From contig CM020619.1 of NCBI GenBank assembly GCA_009829735.1, positions 27,740,063-27,804,062 of the forward strand: a stretch of DNA of 64,000 bases, in the 5' to 3' direction. Below the pieces are notes generated by a model. That model worked only from the letters and a program-made list of their open reading frames with translations, made no database searches and had not been told where the DNA came from. How positions within the stretch are numbered: the stretch's first letter is position 1; each line of letters starts with the position of its first letter. Shown piece by piece: positions 19,636 to 30,841 of this stretch. The translations under genes and the position numbers were made by a program. The stretch comes from Pyropia yezoensis (lineage: Eukaryota > Rhodophyta > Bangiophyceae > Bangiales > Bangiaceae).

Positions 19636-22005
19636 TCAGTGGGTAGACCCACTGCCCGAGGGAGGCCACTCACGCGTAAGCGCGTATACCTCCGTGCTCC
19701 ACCGGTCGGCAATCTCACGACGGTCTATCACCCGAGTAACCTCGGTGCATAGCTGGACGAGGGTGCTGCGGCCAGCCTCCACGTCCTCCAGAGCTTTCTG
19801 GAGGCGGTCCAGCACGCCACCGAAGCAACGCGCTGACCCAACTAGCGCAGCACCTGGGGGGATATCCCCCCAGCTAACAGAGAGACCCTCCCCCATTGCG
19901 CGGGCAACAAGGGCGTCAACGCCCTCATACCAGAGACGGGGACCCCCGTCTTGTATGACAGGGGCGGGAGCGGACACTGGCGCAGCCAGAGGAGCCAAAG
20001 GAGCCGACACGGCTACCACCGGAGCCGGTGGCACCTGATACGAGGCTCGGTAGGACCCTACCGAAGAGGCTCCACCGTAACCCCGGCGGGGCTCCGCCCG
20101 ACGACGGGACACCTCACGCTCCCCACCCGCAGAGCCCCACTCTCGGGGACGACGGCCAACCGCCGCCGGTATCGGGTTACCGAACCACGGGGCAAGGACC
20201 TGACGAGGGTCATGGATAACCATGGGAATACCCAGGTCAGGAACGGCCTCGGTGGACGCCCACCCATGGCAACTAGGCTCACCCGGCTGAGTACGCCGGA
20301 TACGCAACGAGTGACGAGGCAAGGGGGTAGCCCCAGCCTGCGGGTCTCGGTACGGGGGAAGGGCCAACACCCCAGCCCAGTTCACGGCATCGTGAACAGC
20401 CAGCAGGGCCTCGAACTCCCGGGCCAACCCGGTCTTGGCAGCTATCAGGTCCACGCCCAACTGCGCGATGTGCCGACGGACACCCGTCGGAAGATGAAAC
20501 AGGCGCCCCTGCCGGCGGACGGACAGCAAGAAGGAGGACGCCTGCCCGAGGGTAACCTCAAGGGTGAAGGTACCCTGCAACGGGTGGACCGGCCGGGAGG
20601 CCAACACACTCCCGAAGTATCGGAGACAGGAGCCGGTGTCAAACCGGAAAGCAGGGGCGGGTTCCCACCCCTCCTGCCATAGCGGCGGGCGCACGGGAGT
20701 GTATACCGGCGCACGACCGTTGCCGGTCTGCAACGCACACGTTATATCGGTGCGGAACGCATCCGCCATGACACCATGGTTACGTCGCCAGCTCGACGCC
20801 GATTTCAACCCCGCCATAGGCGGGTAGGGAGCCGTCAACGACAGATACGGGGATACCCCCGGGTAGTAATCAAAGTCGGGATACCGACCGGTACTGCCCA
20901 CCGTCTCCCCAAACGCAACCGGCTCCGCCGCCGCCGCAATCCCCCGAGCACTAGCCGGGTAGTCAATCTCCCGCGGCAACGCGGGGGCAATCAGGTCGCA
21001 TACCCCGAAGTTGGGGTCGAGGTAGACCTCACCCCGTCCCACCCGAGTACGCCAGAGCTGCGCATGCCGGTCGTCCGGCTGACTCAGGATCCAATGGTGT
21101 TCCACTCGCACCGCGTTCGGCTGGTTGACCAGCCGCACCAACTCCCGCTCCCAACTCGGGTCCACCTTGACGCGCCGAGAGGACTCTCCACGGGGATGGG
21201 GCAGGTGGAAGTCCACCCGCATCCGCCCATCGGACTCCATTGACTCTTGCACAGTCAGGCCTCGAACCCGAGCCACCAAGTCGAACATCGACATGGCGGG
21301 TTGACCCGCCGCCACGGCGACGCCGCCACCCAACGGGGCAACCCGGGCAGGACCAGGAAGAATAGGGGGCGCCGGGGGATGCCCCACCGGAAGAGGGGCC
21401 GGCGCCGGAGTCGCACACGGCCGAGGAGGAAGAAGAAGGACGGGCGCCCGCCCGGAGTAACTACCGGAGTCCACAGCCATCGGGGTAGACCCACCTTGAC
21501 CACCAGACGCCCGCGGCACCGCGCGCAGAGCATCGCCGCCACCCGGACCCGACGTGGGTACCACGGGGGCAGCACGGGTAGACCCGCTACCCGCCGCAGC
21601 GGACACACCAACCGGGCGGGCACCCGCGCCGTCTTGACCCGCCGGACTGGACGGGGTGCCAACACCACCATCCGCCACGCCGGCGACACCGTCTTGAGGT
21701 AGAGCCACGCCGGTACCGGCGACAGAAGCCATCCGGGCCGCCGGAGGAGAAGCGGTAGAAGCCACCGCTGCACGCGGTTGTCCGCCACCCGACGGAGCCG
21801 TCGTGCCGCTACACACCGACGACAACCCGCCCGGCGCGCCGTCCGGGGCCACACGAACGGTCACCCGGTCGTCCTCGTCCTCCGACGAGCTCGCTAGGAA
21901 GCACTCGGCGGCGGTGGCGGAGACGGGAACGTCGTCCACCATCACCTCTTCCCCCTCTTCAGGCAGGAGGTCATCCTCGCCTCCGGGTACCTGGGGGTCC
22001 GACAT
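19636..22005 (-). CDS. Large antisense ORF inside the Ty3 element, function unknown
   Basis: 789-aa ORF from an ATG at 22003-22005 to a stop at 19636, on the strand opposite gag-pol. The N-terminal quarter is acidic then Ala/Gly/Pro-rich (MSDPQVPGGEDDLLPEEGEE, SSSEDEDD). Residues about 240-620 are of normal complexity with hydrophobic periodicity, for example MSMFDLVARVRGLTVQESM, HHWILSQPDDRHAQLW, GSCLRYFGSVLASRP and AREFEALLAVHDAVNWAG, and read as a folded domain. The tail is basic then helical (LDRLQKALEDVEAGRSTLVQLC). No known domain was recognised, and there is no zinc knuckle, transmembrane segment or envelope-like feature. Some plant Ty3 elements (for example Grande with gene 23) carry unrelated antisense genes at this position. 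A role in nuclear or chromatin targeting or host defence is possible but unproven. Confidence 0.65.
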   Translation of the reverse strand: MSDPQVPGGEDDLLPEEGEEVMVDDVPVSATAAECFLASSSEDEDDRVTVRVAPDGAPGGLSSVCSGTTAPSGGGQPRAAVASTASPPAARMASVAGTGVALPQDGVAGVADGGVGTPSSPAGQDGAGARPVGVSAAAGSGSTRAAPVVPTSGPGGGDALRAVPRASGGQGGSTPMAVDSGSYSGRAPVLLLPPRPCATPAPAPLPVGHPPAPPILPGPARVAPLGGGVAVAAGQPAMSMFDLVARVRGLTVQESMESDGRMRVDFHLPHPRGESSRRVKVDPSWERELVRLVNQPNAVRVEHHWILSQPDDRHAQLWRTRVGRGEVYLDPNFGVCDLIAPALPREIDYPASARGIAAAAEPVAFGETVGSTGRYPDFDYYPGVSPYLSLTAPYPPMAGLKSASSWRRNHGVMADAFRTDITCALQTGNGRAPVYTPVRPPLWQEGWEPAPAFRFDTGSCLRYFGSVLASRPVHPLQGTFTLEVTLGQASSFLLSVRRQGRLFHLPTGVRRHIAQLGVDLIAAKTGLAREFEALLAVHDAVNWAGVLALPPYRDPQAGATPLPRHSLRIRRTQPGEPSCHGWASTEAVPDLGIPMVIHDPRQVLAPWFGNPIPAAVGRRPREWGSAGGEREVSRRRAEPRRGYGGASSVGSYRASYQVPPAPVVAVSAPLAPLAAPVSAPAPVIQDGGPRLWYEGVDALVARAMGEGLSVSWGDIPPGAALVGSARCFGGVLDRLQKALEDVEAGRSTLVQLCTEVTRVIDRREIADRWSTEVYALTREWPPSGSGSTH

Positions 22006-22582
22006 GGTGCAACCGGGGTGGCAGGGGCGCCCCTTGCAGAAAAGCCGAGGCCGGCTCGACCCGGTACGAGGAACGCTCGCGCGGACGAGCCAGGGAAGCG
22101 CGGGCGCCCGCGCTTATGACCACCAACGGCCACGAGAAGCGCCGCAGGCGCGCGGGTCGACCCGCGCCCCACGAGGCTACGAACGGGCTCCACCCATGCA
22201 CCTGGGCGGGCCGGGGCCACACCCCCGTACGGGGCAACCAAGAGGGGTTCACCCCGAAACCGCCCCCGCGAAAAGCGGGAGCGGCCGCCCCCATTCACGC
22301 GGTAACACGAGAGGGGCTCCCCTACCACCAGACACCTGGTGGCGGATCCGCTTGCACCACCCCTCGGAAAGGGGGGTCGTGAACAAAACCCGCATCGGGA
22401 ATTTAACGGTCCGGAAAACGGATCGTGTGTGTACCACACAAAGGGGGGCACCCCCCTCAGACAACCTCGAAAAGGGGTGTCTGTCGCGACGGGGCGCAAA
22501 GCCCCACCCGACTGGTAAACGGTCACGCGACCCACTTACATTCGGTAACCCGAATGCAACTCGACCCGAGGACGGGCCGAAT
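22006..22582. other. Element interior between the antisense ORF and the 3' LTR
   Basis: About 580 bp, GC-rich, with no recognisable domain. As the region upstream of the antisense ATG it is the natural place for that gene's promoter and leader. AAACGGTCCG/GGACCGTTT-like and CACCCC-rich strings occur, but no TATA element is obvious. Confidence 0.4.
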
Positions 22583-22596
22583 CTAAGGGGGGGATA
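22583..22596 (+). other. Polypurine tract for plus-strand priming
   Basis: TAAGGGGGGGATA sits directly before the 3' LTR, the position and composition of a retroelement polypurine tract. Confidence 0.7.
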
Positions 22597-22959
22597 TGTA
22601 GCAATATGGTTGGCCGTATTGTGACCCTAATATTAGGGGGGCTACTTCTAAACATTAACTCTCAATTTGATAGTTCGTACGGGTCACGGTATCTATAAGT
22701 TACCTATGAACAGAGGGACTTGCATCTTGGGGTGGAGGGTAGTTAGTAGTGTCTCCGAGGGTTTATAACGTGGGGGCCGGCGGCGAATCCACCGCCGGCC
22801 AAGGTAGAACAACAAACCCCTCCCCTCTGGGCTCCCATATTGGTCCCGTGGCTTGCGCTCCAAGGACAGCAACCTTGGCCTCCCGGTGACGTAGGTGCCG
22901 ATCCCCCTTGGTGAGTGTTCCCTGAGAGTGGACGTGCGACGGATCCCTATTGTGCTACA
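22597..22959 (+). repeat. 3' LTR
   Basis: 363 bp, the same length and termini as the 5' copy, with about eleven substitutions by eye. Followed by the second CCCTC target duplication. Confidence 0.95.
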
Positions 22960-22964
22960 CCCTC
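22960..22964. other. Target-site duplication, right copy
   Basis: CCCTC, matching 12206-12210. The following CCCCGGCAGCCGCTG continues the host repeat-like sequence seen left of the element. Confidence 0.9.
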
Positions 22965-23266
22965 CCCCCGGCAGCCGCTGCCCGCTTCCGACACAGCCTC
23001 ACCCCGAGACAACAGAGAAGGGAGAAAAGTACAGAGCACAAGAAGAGAGAGTTTAACGAGCTGCGCCGAGTACTGCCCTGAAGAAAAGTAGAACTTTAAA
23101 TTCATCTAATGAAGAGAAGTCTAAAACATTCGCCGCATCTAAGATTTGCTTTGATTTTCCGAACACATGGACGGGAGAACGGAGTGGAATAGACACACGT
23201 GGCAAACTGTGCTGAGAGGAACGGGCCGAGATGCAGCCGAGATGTAGGGCAATATCGGTGAGATCA

Positions 23267-23433
23267 TATTGCAGGTCCCTGAATTTTGTCTCATGGCGAC
23301 AACAGCAACAGCACAATAGCAGACCATGAGCCAATCGCGCGCTGGTCATTGGTCAGAGGTGGGTCATCTGAGGCATGCCATTAGTGTGTTCTCGTTGTTG
23401 TCCCCATGAGACAAGATTCGGGGCACTGCAATA
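23267..23433. repeat. Fold-back (MITE-like) element, copy 2
   Basis: 167 bp with inverted arms at 23267-23310 and 23390-23433. The arms start TATTGCAG and contain AATTTTGTCTCATG, as in the element at 1615-2069. The interior (GAGCCAATCGCGCGCTGG...CATTGG) matches the two ends of the interior of copy 1, so this copy looks like copy 1 lacking the segment that corresponds to about 1697-1967. Confidence 0.65.
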
Positions 23434-26400
23434 CAAGCAGACAACAGTGCTCTGACCAATCAGCGATCGCTCAATACCAACTCGCGAAATTGTTCATGGC
23501 GCCTATCCCATAGCCCCCTGGTCTGAAGTACAGTTCTTCGATGTATTGTATGGCCGCCCCCCCAAAAAAACAACGTACACCATCTTCAACGATTTTGGGA
23601 GAGGCTCTGAGAACCGCCCAAAAAGTATCGTCAAGACCTGCTCAAGCGATGTACCCGGCAGAAAGTTGAAAGAAGTCTCAGAAGACCTCTGTCCGGTATC
23701 AACGAGAAGGAATTGTTTTACATGCTGAGAAAACGTATTGTGCCAAGTACGGCCGATTACAATAAAAAGAGTATTAGAAAAGAGCAGCTTCGGTCATTCA
23801 CGTCCTTTGCTTAGCGCGTCGGGAAACTTCGGCTCGGGCATGATGCGGTGGGAGAGACGAGCTTAATAATGCTTACAATTCTTCAATACCCACCAAGGGT
23901 CGTTTTGATGCTGTGGTCGTGCCAAACGTAACCATGCGCTACGTCACGCACCCAGTTAAAACGGCTTTTTCTGTGCATCCTGGGTTTCAGAGGCCATCGC
24001 CTCCCCTGGTTGGCTGAGCTGCTTCAATTCTGTTGGGAGGGAAGCAGTTCTTGCGCCGCATTGGCTCGATAACGTCGTGTCAGTCTCTTTCCGGCGATGG
24101 TGTCTAAAAACGTCCACAAATGCACACGTGGACCCTCGCGCCTCTCGTCGCGGCTGTCTGAGGAGGATGAGAACAGAAAATAATGGAAAACAGTACATTG
24201 CGCGGAGTCCACCAGTGCTCACGCATGTCGAAGAGTCGGTCCTCGGACCACGCAGTGCCTCTATGTTGTACGGTACCAACGCCCCCCGTCACGCCACGCC
24301 TCATGGCATTCGCCCTCTCTCGCCAAACCCCATCCTTCCTCAACGCGTGGTAGTGATGATAATAAAACCAGGCTCACTCTCCCGTACTTCTTTTTTATTA
24401 CTAGTATCAAGGGGTTGGTGGGGTGCCGCAGGCGCCGGGGGGCGACTTGGGGCGCGCGGTCTCCCCAAGACGGCCTCCGGCCCAGCCAAGATGCAGGCGG
24501 AGAAGGGGGGGGGGCTCGGACTTGGACCGAAACTGATCCGATCCCAAGACCGGCGCATGCGCGAAGCGCCGCTGCGACGCAACCCCTCTGAAAGGCCCAG
24601 TGGCGTGGGGACATATTTGGTGACAAGCCTTTAGTCACCCATTTTCGCTGAGCCACTGAGAGGGGTCCACGTAGGCATGAAAAGAGTGTGAAATGAATAC
24701 ACAGGATGCACACCTTAACTGGGTGTCGTCAGAAGTGGAACGACTCAGTCATAGAGACTACATTTTGGACAGACGACCACCAATTTTCGACATGTGCTTC
24801 AGGGGTGATGACATACACGTTTTTCACAGGAGTGCGCGTTACTCCTAAATTGGGAGACAGGAATGTCCATATCTATGTACCTTATTGTACATTGAGGACA
24901 CTGAATGTTGGTAAAGTGTGGATCAACGAAGGTAAAGTATGAGTAAAATTCCTATGACCCATTTCGCTGGGACCATAGAGGCATCTTATAGGTTACTTTC
25001 CGTTGTTTCTGGTATGCAAGAACTGTCTTCCATGAGCCGCACATGCGACACATCAGCTTCACTGTCAGACCCCTTCACCGGTGTACTGTAATCTCTAATT
25101 AGACGTTGGGCTAAGAAGCTCTCACATGCAAAAGAAGCATGTCCATGTGGGCACTTTTGGTGGGCTTTTTTTTTGAATGCCCATCCAGCGCCGTGGGGCG
25201 ACAGTCTGCGCGCTATACCCTATCGCTCTGCCGCTCTTGGTCGTGCACTGTCGGCCATATCATGAGACGACGAGACGATTAACTGTACAGTTACCTGTCG
25301 TGTGCGGCACACAGCCCGACCCAATCATACACGACAGGTCTTGTGGTTGGCTTCAGTGGCGTGCCTAGCTCTCGGAGGTAGGCTACACTTCAAAGTGAGG
25401 TTTTCGGCGCCATTTTTTCCGGATATCTTCTGCCCACACAGCGTATTGCGACCGCCTCGCGGAAACTGAGATTGACCCGGTTGGAAGAGTCCTGAGAGAA
25501 GATCTTGGACATTCATGCCGATCCTCGGATCGTCTCAAGAACTTTCCTAAAATGTCATTGGGACAGATATCACGAACACATCTTGTCAACAGTCGCTAGT
25601 GCTTTCCCGCGTAATATAGAAACGTCATTCCTTGAGCGCTGACAAATCTTTAGACAATTCTGACGTCGCAAGTGATATCGTAAGAAACTCCGCTGGACCT
25701 CCCAAATGTTCAGGAATGGCTTGCGATATGCTTCAGAGCTCGGCCCTCGAACGCGTTCTCGGATATCGTCGCGGACCCCATGATGACTCTGCAACCCGCA
25801 GTCTCTGCTATTGCTGCTTTTCCAATTGTATCCGAAGCGTTTGAAGTCAATATCAACATCAAGACTGGGAAACAACCTCACAGCCATCCATTGAGCCGAA
25901 AAGAGCCCTTTGACGTATGGGAAGTCGACTCGAACCCAGTCTTGACTTTGATCGGGTCAGACGAAATTGGGAAAGCAGCAGTACAATCTTCAAGGTCGAT
26001 CTCAGGAGCACTGCTGAGAACAGTTCGCACTTCTCAATGTATTTGACCTGTAATTCAAGTACTACCTCACGACACGTCCAGTTGACAAAATGTAGCACCC
26101 TTCAATGGTTGAGCAAGCGCTTCACTTGCCTTCTCGACCCAGGTCTTTACGCGATCTCAGGCGACTGTGCAGTGCGGCCGCACCTCGGTGGACACCGCGC
26201 TCCGCACCTCGCCACCCTTTCCCACTTCCGGCACCCGCCGGCACTCCCAACAGCAGTCCACTGCATATCGGCAACAAGAGTGCACTTGATTGTTGGCAGC
26301 GGCGTCCGCGGCCCCCCAACCCCGTGAAGGAGGGAGGCGTGGACAGCCTTGTGCGCGCGTCCCCGTGGTGCTGCCCGGCCTTTCGCGTCCACAGAGTACT

Positions 26401-27400
26401 CAGCAGCCGGTCATCTGTGACAACGCGGCTCCTATCTGTCCCGCTTCCTCCCCGGTCTTCTGACTGCTGGTTCTCGCGATCTCAACAGGGGAGAGGGGTG
26501 GGTGGAGGAGACAAGGACATTGATCCACGCGCCGATCCACGACGTTTCCGAGAAGTACATGAATAAAATCAAAGCTCAGCACAGTTGATGAAGCGCTCAC
26601 TTCCACTACATTCCCAGATCATCGCACGTCAAAGGATCGGAGCAACATACATCCATATGTCATACGCCTGCATTCACTGTCGTCCATTCTGATCGCCGAC
26701 GCCACTAGGCGAGGTAGACATCATTCGTGAAACGTCGTTGCCAAGAAACGATTTAACGATTCCTACCTTTAAATTTAAACCTCGCGAACGGCAAAACCAA
26801 TGTTGCGGAAAAAATATCTGAAATTACAAACATGACTTCTTTATGTAACGTCGACAATCGGTTCGGATAAGACTCTGACATCGATTAGGCACGAGTGCCT
26901 TCGGACGTTTCCCAATTCCATACCCTACTTAATGTCCAAACTGTTCTGAGAACTGTTTTGAGAACTGTTCCAAAAAACTCTTCAGGCAATCGATGTCAGC
27001 ACATTCCTGGGGCGACGGACAAATGGTTCAAGGAACGGTTCGAAACCTTGAGAAACGTTGCTCTTGCGCCCTCCTTGTGGCATTCTGATGACTCTTGCCG
27101 AGTAAACTTTGAGACAACGGTTTTCATCAGTAAGGCCGTGAGGTCCACAAATTCATTCCTTAATTCTTCGTTATCTTCTGTGGACGAACTGTTTGCCGTC
27201 AATGCTGTGGAACAGTCTCGCACCTTGTAGTGCAATATACTGAAGACGGTAAATCATCGAAGTTCCGTACACTTCTCATGATGCTGCCAGAATATGACTC
27301 TTCGCGCGCGTCACGGACGCGATATGAGCATGGATGGAAATAATGATAGTTTATCTGCTTTTACTTGTTTTTTAGATTAGTTGATTGATTTTATCTTTTT
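23434..27400. other. AT-richer intergenic DNA, no recognisable gene
   Basis: Composition is closer to balanced than the flanking genes, and only short frames are open. An imperfect inverted pair at 25810-25869 and 25935-25987 (ATTGCTGCTTTTCCAATT against its complement) resembles a worn fold-back element. A small hairpin, CCTGTCGTGT/ACACGACAGG, lies at 25294-25338. Short repeats of ACTGTTCTGAGA and ACTGTTTTGAGA occur at about 26939-26970. This is probably decayed mobile DNA. Confidence 0.5.
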
Positions 27401-30379
27401 CTTCTTTTTTTTTGACGAGATGGACCAATCGAGTGCATATACCCCTGCGGTGACCACGTAAGACGGCGACGTTCTCGGCATGCAGAGGACAACCGAGGAG
27501 CTTCCCGCTCACACACACGCACGGCACCGCGAGCAACGCGCGTGTCGCCCCCCCCCCCCCCCGTCCACTGCCATCACCCCCCCCCCTCTTTTTCGGCGAT
27601 CTCACTACAGTTGTGCACCATGCTCCAGCCCAAGACATCTGAGCGCCCCACTGCGACGGGGGGTGAGGGAATTCAGGCTGATTCACCCCCTTTACGTCAT
27701 ACCGGAAGCCCGGCCGGCACCAGCTGAAGCATGTCCGCCTCCTCGAGCATGTCCGCAGTCTTGACCTCCACCACTTCGTCCGACTGCCGACACGTCCACC
27801 GGCTGCCCCAGTCCCTTCGAGAGCAACATCAGTGTCGCCCACAGCGCGGCAAGGGAGTGTGGCAGTACTGGACTCACGCAAGGTGCAGGGCGCGCCACAC
27901 GAGGGGCGGCAGACAGCTTGTCTGCCTAGTTTCTCCCTCTGCATTGCATCTCAGACTTCCCTCAGTCAGGGATACTTTGCTTGATAGTAAATCCAAGGAG
28001 AATTCGAGAGCTTTCTGAATTCTTATCGTCTTGAATTTTTGTGTGGCCCGATGGGCAGGTCTGGGCTGGGAGACTCTAAGTGGCGAGATTCTGATGGGAC
28101 CTTTGAGTGAAGAGGGGAGGGACAGCGGGGCTTGGCCTCGCTTCCCCGTCCCGACCACTAAATTGCTGACCCACATGCCGTCGTCATCTTGTTTCGTAGA
28201 GGGGGCATTGCTGTGGAGTAACGAAAAAGTAGATATCGGAGAGTCGGAATCGAAAATGTGCCCTTGAGAAGTTAGCGGAATGGCGCGCTCAAACCACTAC
28301 GACAAAATCCCTGACATCTCAGGCCAGATTTGGGTTGTTGTCCCCATCTCATTACGAGTACCTACTTTTAGGTAAGCCGATAGGTGTTTATGTATTATGC
28401 TATAACCCCCTCCTTAAGTCCGAATCGTCCCCGATTCGGCCCAAGTCCTCCGCGGTGACCAGGGATGCGTCACGGGACGCGGGGTCTTCTCCTTCGGGCA
28501 CTGTCGTGCCAGGGAAGGTAGCCATGTTGGTCTCTTGACAGCCACAGGTCAGTTGCCTGCGTGTCCAAAGATCGTCAGACCACAAGAGAGGGGTTGGGGA
28601 GCCAGGAATGGGATTCCTGTGAACGGGTGCAAATAGTTCCCAATCCACAGAAAAATACAGAACAGGAACACCCCAACCGCTGCTCCCGAATGTCTCTTCT
28701 CAAACACTCCAATCCCCTGCTGCTCCACCAAATATGTGGTATAAAACTCGGTCCTCTCAGACACGTGTCAGTATCCCTCGGGGGAAAGGGACAGGTAACA
28801 CAGAAAGGGGAACTACGAGAGTGGTATGCCTGTTGCCTCACGTGCCTGCTGGCAGAGCCAGCAGATACGCACGGTAGTGCACACGGGGAAGAGGAAAGCA
28901 AACGCGCAGTTGTCTTTTTCCCTGAGGGCGCGGGCCAAGGGCGCCTCGCTGTCCCTCTTAACGTGCATCTGGGGGAGCCTCAGCACGTTGGCCAGGTAGC
29001 CCCGCCCTACCCCCGAGTGGCCCCGACCCGAGTCTAACCTCGTCAGGTCGGGGGCCACTATCACTACTAATTCTATTTTCCCTCACTAATCTCACACTCA
29101 AATTCTCTCAAATCAATTCCCTCACAAATAAGCAAAAACCTATCAGAAGTCCCTCTCTCACGTGTGGGTAGCGTAGTCCACCGCATCCCAGTGCCGGGCA
29201 CGGGCCACGGCCGCCAACCATCCCCAAACGGCGGGCGTGTCCTGGCACCTGGTGCCCCCTGGTCGCCATCCCGGGTCGACGCCAAGTCAGGTCAAGGGAT
29301 GCTACAATTGCCTCACGACAGGGATAGCGTGTGTGCGACTCGCACCGCTTCCGGTCCCCCCGACACGAGAGGCAGCCCTAGTACACCGGACCAGCTTGGG
29401 TGCCGCATGTGCGCAAGGTTTTTGCCACAGGGAGGGGCCCGAACCTCGGGCACAGAGCGGGGCTGGCCCGAGACGGCAGGGAACAGCGACACCAGCGCAG
29501 GCCGAAAGGAGAGCGGCACCGAGCACGACGTCGAGGGAGACGGGACGGACCGATCCCCGCCGCCAGCGGCTGCTAAGCTCCTCGTGGCCGCCGACAGGGC
29601 GCCGCAAATGTCACGTCCACCACCGCACGCGGGCGGTCGAATGCGCCGAGGAACCGGCGCAGCGCCGCCATCACGCCAGAAAGGCTTAAAATCAGTCCTG
29701 GTGCGTCTACTTGGAAGTGGCTGTACCTGCATTCGCTTTGATTCATTCATGAGGCACGAAAGACCGATGAATTATTCAAGAGATTAAGTCATCAATCAAT
29801 CTAAATCATACAGTGTATACTTTTTCTTATCGCTGCCATCCATTGATCTGAGTGTATCGCGATGTGATTCTGGGATGTATGCACAGGAGTAATATCACGA
29901 CGACCCCGAATTAGTACCTTTGGGGTGGTGGGCGTTGAGAACAGACGGTGCATGCGACGCAGGAGGTGTCTGGCTGTCAAGAGGTGAGACCTGGAGTGTG
30001 TGGGCGGGGGGGTAGACGAATGGCCAATCAAGAGTGGGCAGTCTGGGACTAAGGAGAGGGACAAGTTAACGGGCCTTTGCCGCCGAGACGCCACTGCGCG
30101 TCCGGCGCCCCCGAATCGAAAAAAGCTGTCCATCCCGCGATTGCCATGATTTGCTAACGCTGGACCCATTCGGTTGTGGGTATGGTTGATAACAACGTGA
30201 GGTCCTTTGTTCCCGACTTATTTGATCTGTAGACTAAATCAATACGTTTTTCACCTCCTTAGATTTTATTGCGTTAATTCATCTTAATATTACGTTTCTT
30301 CGAAGTCGACCCAGGTACCATCACAAGCCGACACCGAACCACTATCTGTCGTAGGCGTACGCGCCAATTTGGCCTTGGC
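27401..30379. other. Intergenic, no recognisable gene
   Basis: Holds poly-C tracts (about 27549-27562 and 27580-27590) and several 70-200-codon frames on both strands without domains. A 13-14-bp hairpin with AGTGGCCCCGACC at 29016-29028 and its complement at 29046-29059 (17-nt loop) is followed by A/T-rich CTCACTAAT-type sequence. It could be a 3'-end or element-border structure. No tRNA was found. Confidence 0.4.
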
Positions 30380-30841
30380 ATGGGACACGTGGGATTGGTT
30401 GTATCTCTTTCAGGCCGCTCTACGCCGTCCCTGCGCGAGATCGGGAACGCGCTGGCGGGAGAGGTGCCGACTTCGTGTCCTGTTGAGAAGTCCTCGACGC
30501 AGAAGTCTATTCACTCCCTCATCCGCAACAAGCTGACTCACGACAAGGAGGTCAAGCTGTTGTTCGTGCACACGAGCCTCAAGCTCCTGGATGGGGTCAA
30601 CATCAGCAGGAAGACCTCGACTCCTTTGGCTCGGTTGCTGCAGGGGACGGAGAACGCGATTTTGCAAAGGAGAGCGAGAGCGAGGGTGGGCGCAGTCTGG
30701 ATGCGTCGGAGGAAGACTGATTTCCTTGCGTTGCCGGCCTCCGCCTTATTGAGAGCACAGCTCGTCTCAGGCAATACAATTGTCTCTGCATTTGCAGCAG
30801 GAACCATGAGTGTACATGGTGTGAATAAAAGACTTGCTTAA

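Larger units (their letters stand above)
12211..22959 (+). mobile_element. Ty3/gypsy (chromovirus-like) LTR retrotransposon with an antisense ORF
   Basis: Complete element of 10.75 kb. The 363-bp LTRs begin TGTAGCA and end TGCTACA, and the element is flanked by the 5-bp duplication CCCTC (12206-12210 and 22960-22964). The inside holds gag, then pol in the order protease, RT, RNase H, integrase, which is the Ty3/gypsy order, and a terminal chromodomain. The region between pol and the 3' LTR (3.4 kb) is unusually long and carries a large ORF on the opposite strand. The two LTRs differ at about eleven positions by eye (about 97% identical), and neither gag nor pol is interrupted, so the insertion is young and possibly active. 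Confidence 0.95.

Noticed and set aside
24077-24634. 185-codon plus-strand frame in the AT-richer region
   Set aside because: Several competing frames on both strands, no domain, and composition like its non-coding surroundings.
27000-27060. GGTTCGAAACC string resembling a tRNA B box
   Set aside because: No matching acceptor, D or anticodon stems around it.
28400-29037. Possible retroelement remnant in short frames on both strands
   Set aside because: No RT, integrase or Gag motif could be found; only short unmatched frames.
30380-30841. 153-codon plus-strand frame with fairly normal composition
   Set aside because: No domain, no neighbouring exon and no promoter seen; left uncalled.
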